Part shown: piece by piece, positions 1 through 8,550 of the stretch
How the letters are laid out: each line of letters begins with the position of its first letter
How positions within the stretch are numbered: the first letter of the stretch is position 1
From: Mycolicibacterium bacteremicum
Lineage (GTDB): Bacteria > Actinomycetota > Actinomycetes > Mycobacteriales > Mycobacteriaceae
Assembly: GCF_002086115.1 (NCBI RefSeq)
Contig: NZ_MVHJ01000023.1
Location: forward strand, 1-64,000
DNA: 64,000 bases
Reading direction: 5' to 3'
Made by a program: the position numbers and the translations under genes
The notes under the pieces: generated by a model
What the model was told of the DNA's origin: nothing
Databases searched by the model: none
The model's input: the letters and a program-made list of their open reading frames with translations, nothing else

Positions 1-97
1 GGGGGGGGCTGTGGGCGCCATCTTTTTGTGGTGTGTGGGGCCCCCCCCCCCCCCCCCCCCCGGGGGCCCCCGCCACAGATCGCAGGGGGTTGAGGGG
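1..97. other. Homopolymer-rich window edge, probable assembly artefact
   Basis: The first 97 bases hold a run of eight G, a T-rich patch, and long runs of C followed by G and C. No gene fits here. Short reading frames across it give poly-proline or poly-glycine and have no plausible start. Such homopolymers are unlike the rest of the window and look like contig-end sequencing or assembly error rather than biology. Confidence 0.6.
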
Positions 98-1300
98 TCA
101 GAAGTACGCGTTGGCCGGCAGCGCGGTGCCGTGCAGCAGGTTCTGGCCGACCGCGCGGGCCTTCAACCCGACCGGGTTGTGCAGGGTGATGGTGCGGATG
201 TTGCGCCAGTGCCGGTCCAGGTTGCGTTGCCGGCTCGACGCGCTGGCTCCACCCAATTCGAGTAGCCGGGTGGCCGCCACCGGGGCGATGTCGTCGAGGT
301 GCACCTTGACCTTGGCGACCCGCAGCTGCGCCTCGGTCGCCAGCGCGGCGTCCGGCACCCCGTCGACCTCGGACTCGGTGGCCGCCCCGATGGCCTCGGC
401 GGCGTCCAGGACGGCGGTCCGCGCCACGTAGGCGGTGCTGGCCAGTTCACCGAGCTGGCGCTGCAGCAGCGGATCGTCGGTGGGGCGCTCGGCCAGCGCG
501 TGGCTGAAGCTGCGCTCCCGGGACCGCAGCAACGCCACCCCGTCGTCGACCACGTTGGCCAGCACCCCGGCCACCACGGCGTGGATATAGAGCTGCAGCG
601 ACGCATACTGCACCGTCGGTGTCGGTTCCGCGTCGTACGGGCTGTCGCTGAGCAGCTCGTCGGCGGCCACCGCGACGCCGGAGAACGTGGTGGTGCCGGT
701 GCCGGTGCGGCGCTGCCCGAAGCCGTCCCAGTCGTCGATGATCTTCACCCCGGGCCGGTCGGCGGGCACCACCACGGTCGCCACCGAGTCGTGATCGGTG
801 GTGGCGGTGGTGGTCAGGTAGTCGGCGAACAGGGTGCCGGTGCTGTAGTACTTCTCCCCGTCGAGCCGGAAGCCACCATCCGGGCCGGGCAGCAGTCGGG
901 TGTTGAACACCAGGCTGCCGACGGCGTTGCTGCCCTTCTCGCTGAAGGCATTGCCGAAGATCTTGCCCGCCGATGCCAGGTCCAGCCACTTGCGTGACTG
1001 CGAACGCAGCCGCTCCTCGACGAACCAGAAGTGCGCCCGGAAGATATGCGCCACAATCGGATCCGCCTGGGCGACATCGATCACCGCCGAAAATAGCTGG
1101 GGCACAGTCAGACCTGCACCGCCGAGCTCCCTGGGCAGCCGCAGGGTGCCGAACCCGGCCCGCTTCAGCGCAGCCACCTGGTCAAAGGGGTTCTCGTCGT
1201 TGCGGTCCCGGTCGGCTGCTCCGGATGCGATGCCACTGAGCAGGTCCGTCCACTCCGGGGTCCCGGGCAGGATGCGGTGGGTGTTCTCCACGGTCGTCAT
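98..1300 (-). CDS. DszC/SfnB-like flavin monooxygenase (acyl-CoA dehydrogenase fold)
   Basis: A 400-residue protein of the acyl-CoA dehydrogenase superfamily. The sequence LDGEKYYSTG in the middle beta domain and the C-terminal DRHWRNIRTITLHNP segment resemble the flavin-dependent monooxygenase branch (DszC, SfnB, dibenzothiophene or sulfone oxidation) more than true acyl-CoA dehydrogenases. Such enzymes use reduced flavin from a partner reductase to oxygenate organosulfur substrates. The ATG at 1300 (MTTVENTHRIL) is chosen because the upstream in-frame extension is low-quality sequence. The gene diverges from the hydrolase at 1414. The sulfur-rich neighbourhood supports a sulfur-scavenging role, but the substrate is unknown and a generic acyl-CoA dehydrogenase cannot be excluded. 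Confidence 0.75.
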   Translation of the reverse strand: MTTVENTHRILPGTPEWTDLLSGIASGAADRDRNDENPFDQVAALKRAGFGTLRLPRELGGAGLTVPQLFSAVIDVAQADPIVAHIFRAHFWFVEERLRSQSRKWLDLASAGKIFGNAFSEKGSNAVGSLVFNTRLLPGPDGGFRLDGEKYYSTGTLFADYLTTTATTDHDSVATVVVPADRPGVKIIDDWDGFGQRRTGTGTTTFSGVAVAADELLSDSPYDAEPTPTVQYASLQLYIHAVVAGVLANVVDDGVALLRSRERSFSHALAERPTDDPLLQRQLGELASTAYVARTAVLDAAEAIGAATESEVDGVPDAALATEAQLRVAKVKVHLDDIAPVAATRLLELGGASASSRQRNLDRHWRNIRTITLHNPVGLKARAVGQNLLHGTALPANAYF

Positions 1301-1413
1301 GGCTTCAGTACTACCGACGGACCGGGCCCACCCGCACTGCTTGCGATCACCGCGATCCTGAGAACCGACGCGGGGAACTCTCATCGTGGCTGGGCGGGGC
1401 AGAATGAACACCG

Positions 1414-2652
1414 ATGACGACAACCAGGCGACGCCGGGCCCATGACCGGCTGGCCGCACTCCCCGGTGTGCGCCCGGTGCGGCGGCCGGTGCGCGCCGGT
1501 TCCGACGAGTGCTTCGACGTGCACTACGTGCGGGCCGGGCGCAAATCCGCCCGGCCCATCGTCGTCATCCCCGGCGGCCCGGGTGCGGCCTCGATCGCCC
1601 TGTACCGCGCGTTTCGCCGACACGCCGCCGCCGCGGGCCTGGATGTCATCATGGTCGAGCATCGCGGTATCGGGCTGTCCCGCCAGGACGACACCGGCCA
1701 GGATTTGCCGCCGGCGGCCCTGACGGTGGACGCGGTGGTCGACGACATCGCCGCCGTCCTCGACGACGCCGGCGTGGACGCCGCGCACATCTACGGCGCG
1801 TCCTACGGCACCTACCTCGCGGCCGGGGTCGGAGTCCGCCACCCGCGCCGGGTGGCCGGCATGGTCCTGGACTCTCCGCTGCTGTCGGCCGACGACATCA
1901 CCGCGGCCCGGGCCCACGTCCGGCAGGTGCTCTGGGACGGTGAGCCGGGTACCGCGGATCTGGCGGCCAAGATGCGGCAGCTGGTCGACTCCGGCGCCTT
2001 CGGACCGACCGCGGTGCTGCGGGCCATCAACCTCTACGAACTGGCCGGACCCGACGTACTGCGCCGCCAGTTGGATCTGCTGCTCGCCGGCCACGACTGG
2101 TTGTGGTCGGCCGTCGGCCTCGGGTCGCGGCTGCTGCTGGAGCGTGAGACGGCGTTTCACCATGAGCCCGATCTGGTCGAGCGGATTGCCTACCGGGAGC
2201 TGAACTACGGCGCCGTTCCCGACGGCGGACCGCTGGACCCGGCCGTGGCGATGCGCGAGATCGCGCTCGGCGACCCCGATTTCGTCGCCGAGCCCTACGA
2301 TCTGATCGCGTCCATGCCGAGCTTCGACTGGCCCACCGCCGTGCTCTCCGGCGGTCGCGATCTGACCACGCCCCCCGCGGTGGCCCGCCGGATCGCCGGG
2401 CTGATCCCGGCGGCGACGCTGGTGGAACTGCCCACCGCCGGGCACAGCATGCTGGACACCCGGGAGGCGGCCGCGCTGCAGGTCTGCCGGGCGGTCAGCG
2501 CCGGACGGACACCCGAACTGGCTTCCCGTGGAACCGAACTCGACGCGCTACCGGCCAATCTGACGGTGCGCCTGCTGGTGCGCAGCGTCGAACTGGCCGC
2601 CAGAGCCGAGGCGGTGGTCCCCGACGGGGTGCCCCGGCTGGCTACTTCATGA
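1414..2652 (+). CDS. Alpha/beta hydrolase, proline iminopeptidase-like
   Basis: A 412-residue alpha/beta hydrolase. The oxyanion-hole segment IPGGPGAAS is near residue 52, the nucleophile elbow GASYGT near residue 130, and a late GH motif (PTAGHSML) supplies the catalytic histidine. The GGPG motif is typical of the proline iminopeptidase/tripeptidyl aminopeptidase (S33) group, so it may trim peptides or hydrolyse esters in the cytoplasm. It starts at an ATG 113 bases from the divergent monooxygenase. Its stop codon overlaps the convergent oppA stop by 11 bases. No signal peptide is visible. A peptide-releasing role beside a peptide importer is an inference. Confidence 0.8.
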   Translation: MTTTRRRRAHDRLAALPGVRPVRRPVRAGSDECFDVHYVRAGRKSARPIVVIPGGPGAASIALYRAFRRHAAAAGLDVIMVEHRGIGLSRQDDTGQDLPPAALTVDAVVDDIAAVLDDAGVDAAHIYGASYGTYLAAGVGVRHPRRVAGMVLDSPLLSADDITAARAHVRQVLWDGEPGTADLAAKMRQLVDSGAFGPTAVLRAINLYELAGPDVLRRQLDLLLAGHDWLWSAVGLGSRLLLERETAFHHEPDLVERIAYRELNYGAVPDGGPLDPAVAMREIALGDPDFVAEPYDLIASMPSFDWPTAVLSGGRDLTTPPAVARRIAGLIPAATLVELPTAGHSMLDTREAAALQVCRAVSAGRTPELASRGTELDALPANLTVRLLVRSVELAARAEAVVPDGVPRLATS

Positions 2653-4306
2653 AGCCGATCGTCGAGTAGTTGATATCGCCGATACCGGTCGGCCCGAAGT
2701 TCGCCAGGTTGCTGCGCACCGCCACGTTGCCCGGCGCCTGGAACAGCGGGAGTCCGTGACCTTCGGCCCAGATCATCTGGTCCAGTTCGTTGGCCAGCGC
2801 GCGTGCCTTGCCGGGATCCAGTTCGGCCAGGGTCTGCTCGATCTTGGCGTCGATCTCGGGACTGCCCACCTTGCCGTAGTTGCTCTCGCCCTGCGAGGCG
2901 TAGATCTGGGTCAGGCTGGCCAGTGGGAAAGCGTCACCGCCCCAGGCGAACTGGGCGATATCGAAGTTGCCGATGGTGACGTACTTCGGGAACAGGTCGC
3001 CGCCGGCCGCCGGGACGAGCTCGACGTTGACCCCGATCTGCGCCAGCTGGTTCTGCGCGATCTGCGCCACCGCCCGGGTGCTCTGACCGTCGTAGAACAC
3101 ATTGCGGATCTTGAGCTGGCGGCCGTCCTTCTCCCGGAACTGCCCGTTCAGCGTCCAGCCCAGGGCATCGAGATCGGACTTGGCCGCTTCCGGGTCGAAG
3201 GGAATGCTGTTGTCCTGATAGCCCTCCTGGCCGGCCAGGTAGATGTGGTTGTTCAGCGCCGCGGGAGTGTCGGCGAGTCCGCGTTGGGTCACCGCGGCGA
3301 TCGCCTGGCGGTCCAGGCCCTTGGCGATGGCGGTACGCAGACCGGGGTCGGACAGGATGGCGCCCTCGTTGCCGTTGATCGTGAAGTGATACCAGTTGGG
3401 CGCCGGTGCGCGCCGGATGGTGACGCCCGGGGTGCGCCGGGCGTTCTCCAGATCGTCCAGCGAGGCCAGGCCGACGGAGTCCAGCGCATTGTTCTGCAGC
3501 GCGGGGATCACCGCCGCGTCATCGAGCACGGTGTAGGTGATCGAGTCCAGCAGCGGGGGCGTACCCCACCATTTCGGGTTGCGGGTCAACACGATCCGCT
3601 GCGCGGCACGGTCCACGGTACTGATCATGAACGGCCCGGCCGATACGGACGGGCCGTTGAGGAAGCCCCGGTTGAACGCCTCCGGATCGGCGGTGACCGC
3701 TTTGGGCGCCAGCATGGCGTTGCCTGCGAACATGCCGCGCCAGTCGGCGAAGTGCCGGGAGAAGGTGATGACGGCCTGCCGGTCGTCGACGCCCCTGGTG
3801 ACCGATTCGACCCGCTCGCTGCCGTTCGGCGAGGCGAACAGGAACCGCTTGTCCTTGCCGCTGGTGGCGTTGATCTGGGCGGCCATGTCCTCCCAGGTGA
3901 TGGGTGAGCCGTCCGACCACACCGCCTTGGGATTGATGGTGTAGGTCACCACCTGTGGATCGGTGCTGGTGAGTTCGACATCGGTGAAGTAGTCGCTGTT
4001 GACCGTCATCTCGCCGTCGGGCTTGATGACGAAGGCCCGCGGCAGGGTCGCGCGCAGCATCCGGCCGAGTTCGCCGAGGTTGCCGTCGACGTGCAGATAG
4101 TTGAAGTTCGGCGGGAAGCCGGTAAGCGCGAGGCGCAGGTTGCCACCCTGTTGCAAGGTCGGGGGGTCCTGCGGGTTGATATCGGCGGTGGCGCCGATCT
4201 CGGCGTTGCCGCCGGCCGAGGGCACCGGGGTGTCCGAACTCGAACAACTGGTCAGGGCCAGCACCGTCACCGACGCGACGGCCAGCAGACGCGAAATCGC
4301 ACTCAT
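2642..4306 (-). CDS. oppA: Oligopeptide ABC transporter substrate-binding lipoprotein OppA
   Basis: A 554-residue family-5 solute-binding lipoprotein. The signal peptide ends in a lipobox with Cys21 (LTSC), so the mature protein should be anchored outside the membrane. The body carries the expected peptide-binding layout, including a segment near LRLALTGFPPNFNYL and a C-terminal GLPLFQAPGN region. It is last in the minus-strand order oppB-oppC-oppD-oppA, 11 bases after the oppD stop, the same order as Rv1283c-Rv1280c of M. tuberculosis. There the system imports oligopeptides and glutathione. Ligand specificity here is inferred from synteny. Confidence 0.88.
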   Translation of the reverse strand: MSAISRLLAVASVTVLALTSCSSSDTPVPSAGGNAEIGATADINPQDPPTLQQGGNLRLALTGFPPNFNYLHVDGNLGELGRMLRATLPRAFVIKPDGEMTVNSDYFTDVELTSTDPQVVTYTINPKAVWSDGSPITWEDMAAQINATSGKDKRFLFASPNGSERVESVTRGVDDRQAVITFSRHFADWRGMFAGNAMLAPKAVTADPEAFNRGFLNGPSVSAGPFMISTVDRAAQRIVLTRNPKWWGTPPLLDSITYTVLDDAAVIPALQNNALDSVGLASLDDLENARRTPGVTIRRAPAPNWYHFTINGNEGAILSDPGLRTAIAKGLDRQAIAAVTQRGLADTPAALNNHIYLAGQEGYQDNSIPFDPEAAKSDLDALGWTLNGQFREKDGRQLKIRNVFYDGQSTRAVAQIAQNQLAQIGVNVELVPAAGGDLFPKYVTIGNFDIAQFAWGGDAFPLASLTQIYASQGESNYGKVGSPEIDAKIEQTLAELDPGKARALANELDQMIWAEGHGLPLFQAPGNVAVRSNLANFGPTGIGDINYSTIGFMK

Positions 4307-4317
4307 GCGATCCGACT

Positions 4318-6150
4318 CTAGTGGTGGTCGGGCGTGGGGCGGGGTACCGCCGACAGCAGGCGGCGCGTGTACTCGTGCTGCGGATGCTCGAAGACCTGCT
4401 CGCTGTCGCCCTGTTCGACGATGCTGCCCTTGTGCATGACGGCTACCCGGTGCGCCAGGTGGCGTACCACCGACAGGTCGTGGGAGACGAACAGGTATGC
4501 CAGACCGAACCGCTCCTGCAGGTCCAGCAGCAGGTTGATGATGCCGGCCTGGATCGACACGTCCAGCGCCGACACCGGCTCGTCGAGGGCCAGGATCTTC
4601 GGTTGCAGCGCGAGCGCCCTGGCGATGCCGATGCGTTGCTTCTGACCGCCGGAGAACTCGGCGGGATAGCGGCCGGCGTCCTCGCGGCGCAGCCCGACCA
4701 ACCCGAGCAACTCGGCGACCCGAGACTGGGTGTCGGCTTTGTCGAAACCATTGGCGCGCAGTGGTTCTGCCAGCACATCGAAGACCGGAAGCCGGGGGTC
4801 CAGAGAGGCGACCGGATCCTGGAACACCACCTGCAGATCGCCGCGCATCACCCGCCGCGTGCGGCGGTCCAGGGTCGCGACATCGGTACCGAGGACCTCG
4901 ATACGACCGGATTCGGGGGTGCCCAGTTCAAGAATTTGGTGCAGGGTCGTCGACTTGCCGGAACCGGATTCGCCGACGATACCCAGGGTGCGCCCCTGCT
5001 GTAGCTCGAAGCTGACGCCCGCCACCGCGCGCACCTCACCGATGCGCCTGCGCAGCACCGCACCCTTGGTCAGGGTGTAGGTCTTGGACAGGTCCTGCAC
5101 CGAGAGCACGGTGTCACCGCCCTCGGCCGGCGGGCCCGTCGGGCTGGTCGACACGCCATATATCTCGGCGGCGCTGCGCCCGGCAACCTGTTCGTGGTTG
5201 ATGCAGGCGACCTGGTGGCCGGTCGCGATGGTGACCAGTTGCGGTTCGGCGGCGTGGCAGTCGTCGATCGCCAGCGGGCAGCGCGGCGTGAACGGACAGC
5301 CGTCGGGTAGCGCGGCCAGCGACGGGGGAGCACCGGGGATGGGCACCAGTCGTTCACCGCGCGGTGCGTCCAGGCGCGGCACCGAACCCAGCAACCCTGC
5401 GGTGTAGGGCATCCGACGGTGGCGGTACAGCTCCCGCACGGGGGCCGTCTCGACCGCCCGGCCGGCGTACATCACCAGTGCGCGGTCGGCGAACTCGGCG
5501 ACCACCCCGAGATCGTGGGTGATGATCAGTACTCCGGCGCCGGTGACATCACGGGCCGTGCGCAGCACGTCGAGGATCTGGGCCTGCACGGTGACGTCGA
5601 GTGCCGTGGTGGGCTCGTCGCAGATCAACAGATCGGGGTCGTTGGCGATCGCGATCGCGATGACGACCCGTTGCCGCTCGCCGCCGGACAGTTCGTGCGG
5701 GAAGGCCCTTGCGCGCTGCTCGGGCTGGTTGATGCCGACGAGTTCGAGCAGTTCGATCGCCCGGGTGCGGGCCTGGCGGGAACCGATGTCGCGGTGGTGG
5801 ATTCGGATGGCCTCGGCGATCTGATCCCCGATGGTGTACACCGGGGTGAGCGCCGACATGGGGTCCTGGAACACGGTGCCGATGCGGGCCCCGCGGATCC
5901 GCGACATCTGGCTGTCGGGCAGTCCGATCAGTTCGTCGCCCTGCAACCGCACCGACCCGGACACCTCGGCGAACTCGGGCAGCAGCCCGACGACGGCCAT
6001 CGCGCCGGCGGACTTACCCGCCCCGGATTCCCCGACCAGCGCGACGACCTCGCCGGCGGCGACGGTGTAGGTCAGACCCCGTACGGCCGAAACCGTCTCG
6101 GTCTCGCCGGGGAAGTCGACGCACAGATCGCGAACCTCGAGCAGCGTCAT
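4318..6150 (-). CDS. oppD: Fused double ATPase of oligopeptide permease OppD
   Basis: A 610-residue protein with two complete ABC ATPase domains in tandem (OppD plus OppF). Domain 1 has a P-loop GESGAGKS at residues 40-47, signature LSGGERQR and Walker B LLICDEPTT. Domain 2 has P-loop GESGSGKST, signature FSGGQKQR and Walker B ILALDEPVS. Between them lies a C-x5-C-x6-C-x17-C cluster (CPFTPRC onward), the region where the M. tuberculosis homologue is reported to hold a [4Fe-4S] cluster. Its length matches Rv1281c. Its ATG overlaps the oppC stop (ATGA), indicating translational coupling. Confidence 0.92.
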   Translation of the reverse strand: MTLLEVRDLCVDFPGETETVSAVRGLTYTVAAGEVVALVGESGAGKSAGAMAVVGLLPEFAEVSGSVRLQGDELIGLPDSQMSRIRGARIGTVFQDPMSALTPVYTIGDQIAEAIRIHHRDIGSRQARTRAIELLELVGINQPEQRARAFPHELSGGERQRVVIAIAIANDPDLLICDEPTTALDVTVQAQILDVLRTARDVTGAGVLIITHDLGVVAEFADRALVMYAGRAVETAPVRELYRHRRMPYTAGLLGSVPRLDAPRGERLVPIPGAPPSLAALPDGCPFTPRCPLAIDDCHAAEPQLVTIATGHQVACINHEQVAGRSAAEIYGVSTSPTGPPAEGGDTVLSVQDLSKTYTLTKGAVLRRRIGEVRAVAGVSFELQQGRTLGIVGESGSGKSTTLHQILELGTPESGRIEVLGTDVATLDRRTRRVMRGDLQVVFQDPVASLDPRLPVFDVLAEPLRANGFDKADTQSRVAELLGLVGLRREDAGRYPAEFSGGQKQRIGIARALALQPKILALDEPVSALDVSIQAGIINLLLDLQERFGLAYLFVSHDLSVVRHLAHRVAVMHKGSIVEQGDSEQVFEHPQHEYTRRLLSAVPRPTPDHH

Positions 6151-7040
6151 CGGGTCCGGGCCTTTCGTCTTCCAGGCCGCGCCGCGGGATCGAGTGCATC
6201 ACGCAGGCCGTCGCCGACCAGGTTGGCGCACAACACGATCAGCACCAGGACACCCGCGGGGAACAGGAACACCCACGGGAACGTCGTCACCGATCGGGTA
6301 CCGTCGGCGATCAACGTGCCCAACGACACGTCGGGCGGCTGCACGCCGAAACCGAGGAAGCTCAGCCCGGTTTCGGCCAGGATGGCCAGGCCGACGTTGA
6401 GCGCGGTGTCGATGATCAGGATCGACGCCACGTTCGGCACGATGTGGCGAACGATGATCCGCCAGTTCGATACGCCCATATACCGTGCGGCCGCGACGAA
6501 TTCGCGTTCCCGCAGGCTCATCGTCATACCGCGCACGATGCGCGAGCTGATCATCCAGCTGAACACCGACAGCAGCACGATCAGCCACAGTATGGAGCCC
6601 GATTCCCGGGTCAGCGGTGTCACGATCGCGATGAGCAAGAAACTCGGCACCACCAGCAGCAGGTCGACGATCCACATCAGCGTGCGGTCCCGCCAGCCGC
6701 CGAAGTACCCGGCGATGGCGCCGACCGTGGCCGCGATGATCGTGGAGATGAAGGCGACGGCCACCCCGATCAACAGCGATTTCTGCATGCCGCGCAGGGT
6801 CTGGGCGAGCAGATCCTGTCCGATGGCGTTGGTGCCGAACCAGTGTGTGGTGGTGGGTGGTTGCTGCAGCGCGTAGTAGTCCAGATCGGTGTGGGTGTAC
6901 GGCAGCAGCGGCGGTAGCGCGAAACAACTCACGAACAGGACGGCGAGTACGACCATGGAGATGACGGCCGGCCGGTTGCGCAGGAAGCGGTGCAGTACCA
7001 GGGTGCGCCGGGAGACGAACTGGTAGTCGGTGTCGGTCAC
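6147..7040 (-). CDS. oppC: Oligopeptide permease inner-membrane subunit OppC
   Basis: A 297-residue binding-protein-dependent permease of the DppC/OppC type. A hydrophobic segment lies at residues 20-45. The periplasmic motif HWFGTNAIGQD is typical of OppC, and the EAA loop reads EREFVAAARYMGVSNWRIIVRH. The GTG at 7040 is chosen because it overlaps the oppB stop by 4 bases (GTGA) and gives the family's normal length (Rv1282c is 291). The upstream in-frame extension is only the shadow of oppB. It forms the translocation channel with OppB. Confidence 0.9.
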   Translation of the reverse strand: MTDTDYQFVSRRTLVLHRFLRNRPAVISMVVLAVLFVSCFALPPLLPYTHTDLDYYALQQPPTTTHWFGTNAIGQDLLAQTLRGMQKSLLIGVAVAFISTIIAATVGAIAGYFGGWRDRTLMWIVDLLLVVPSFLLIAIVTPLTRESGSILWLIVLLSVFSWMISSRIVRGMTMSLREREFVAAARYMGVSNWRIIVRHIVPNVASILIIDTALNVGLAILAETGLSFLGFGVQPPDVSLGTLIADGTRSVTTFPWVFLFPAGVLVLIVLCANLVGDGLRDALDPAARPGRRKARTR

Positions 7041-8014
7041 GAGACACGCACCCGGGGATCGAGGGCGGCGTAGATGATGTCCGAGAGCAGGCCGGCCAGC
7101 AGGATCGTCACACCGGTGAACACCGTGATGGCGACCACGATGTTGGTGTCCTGGGTGGTGATGCCCTGGATGACCCACTCGCCCATCCCGTGCCAGCCGA
7201 AGATCTTCTCCACGAACACCGCGCCGGTGAACAGGCCGCCGACGCTGTAGGCGAACAGCGTGGCCATCGGGATCAGGGCGGTGCGCAGCCCGTGTTTGAA
7301 CAACGCCTGGCGCCTGGTCAGTCCCTTGGCCCGGGCCGTTCTGATGAAGTCCTGGCCCAGTACATCGAGCATCGCGTTGCGCTGGTAGCGGCTGAAGCCG
7401 GCGATGGCGGCCAGCGCAAGGGTGAAGGTCGGCAACACCAGATGCTGCAGCCGGTCCACCAATTGGTTCCAGAATCCGCCCACCGCATCCGGGGATGTCT
7501 CGCCGGTGTATTCGAAGAGCTGGACGCCCAGCACGGAATTGACTTTCAACGCGCCCAGGATCAGCAGATTGGCCACCACGAAGGTGGGGGCGCTGAGGAT
7601 CAGCAGTGAGACCACCGTGATGGCCCGGTCGGAGAATCGGTACTGCCGGATCGCGCCCCAGGCGCCGACCACGACGCCGATCACCGTGCCGAGCACCGAG
7701 CCGATCAGCACCAGTCGCAGACTCACCCCGATGCGCCGCCACAGTTCGTCGCTGACCGGCTGGCCGGCGACGGTCGTGCCGAAGTCGCCGCGGACCGCGC
7801 CGGACACCCAGTCGAGATAGCGGACCGGGATCGGCTTGTCGAGGTTCAACTCGGCGGCCTTGGCGTCGATCACGGCCTGCGGGGGGCGCGGGTTGCGTTC
7901 CAGCAGGCTGTCCAGCGGCGAGAAGGTCAGCGAGGTCAACGTGAACGTCAGCACCGACGCCAACGCCAGCAGGATGGCGTAGTTGAGCAGCCGGCGCGCC
8001 AGGAAGCGGGTCAT
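7037..8014 (-). CDS. oppB: Oligopeptide permease inner-membrane subunit OppB
   Basis: A 325-residue permease, the same length as Rv1283c. It begins MTRFLARRLLNYAILL with the first membrane helix at once, has a large external loop, and carries the EAA-type motif GQDFIRTARAKGLTRRQALFKHGLRTAL. It is the first gene of the opp operon. The ATG at 8014 is preferred because upstream in-frame sequence lacks family character. The 267-base gap upstream separates it from a divergent small secreted protein and should hold the opp promoter. Confidence 0.92.
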   Translation of the reverse strand: MTRFLARRLLNYAILLALASVLTFTLTSLTFSPLDSLLERNPRPPQAVIDAKAAELNLDKPIPVRYLDWVSGAVRGDFGTTVAGQPVSDELWRRIGVSLRLVLIGSVLGTVIGVVVGAWGAIRQYRFSDRAITVVSLLILSAPTFVVANLLILGALKVNSVLGVQLFEYTGETSPDAVGGFWNQLVDRLQHLVLPTFTLALAAIAGFSRYQRNAMLDVLGQDFIRTARAKGLTRRQALFKHGLRTALIPMATLFAYSVGGLFTGAVFVEKIFGWHGMGEWVIQGITTQDTNIVVAITVFTGVTILLAGLLSDIIYAALDPRVRVS

Positions 8015-8180
8015 GCGGTGGGTCCGCCGCGGTGCTGCATGCGGACAGGTTAGGAGATCAACCCGGTAGGGGCGCGTTGGCCCACGTCCCGGGCGCGGCG
8101 TGGGTCGAATGCCGGTCCCGTTCCGGCATCGCTGCCTCGGGTAATCGGCCGACACGGGGGCAGCCGCCCGGGCGGACCGC

Positions 8181-8213
8181 AAAGACCGGGCGGCCCCCGA
8201 CCGCTCGGTCTTT
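8181..8213. repeat. Inverted repeat between oppB and the small secreted protein
   Basis: AAAGACCG at 8181-8188 is matched by CGGTCTTT at 8206-8213 around a 17-base GC-rich spacer. It lies in the divergent intergenic region, so it could be an operator or an RNA hairpin. No bound regulator can be named. Confidence 0.4.
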
Positions 8214-8281
8214 CGCCGTCGGGGTCAGCGTTTTACCGGCGTGGTGTTTTCCCGCCGCGGGCGGGGGGTAATCGACCGGGC

Positions 8282-8491
8282 ATGACATCGAACAAAGTGA
8301 AGCTGATCTTTGCCAGCGCGGGCGTCGGTGCGGTGCTCGGAATGGCCGGGCTGACGGTCGCCAACACCACCGCCATCGCCGACCCGGCGCTGCCCGAGCC
8401 CACGCTGCCGTCGGAGACGTACTCGCCGACTGCCCCGGCGCCGGTCACCACCACGACCACTGACGCCGAGTCCGCCGACTCCGGCGAGTAG
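8282..8491 (+). CDS. Small secreted Pro/Thr-rich protein
   Basis: A 69-residue protein with a lysine-containing N-terminus (MTSNKVKL), a hydrophobic stretch to about residue 28 and a probable Ala-x-Ala type cleavage region (TTAIADP). The mature part is short and rich in Pro, Thr, Ser and acidic residues (PLPEPTLPSE, then a run of Thr). No enzymatic domain is visible. It sits 59 bases upstream of the response regulator, so it may be co-expressed with that two-component system. The function is unknown. Confidence 0.6.
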   Translation: MTSNKVKLIFASAGVGAVLGMAGLTVANTTAIADPALPEPTLPSETYSPTAPAPVTTTTTDAESADSGE

Positions 8492-8550
8492 ACCCTTTCC
8501 ATAGCCGGCTCACAGGAACGGCACATGCTGCGCCCATCCGGGCGCGAATA

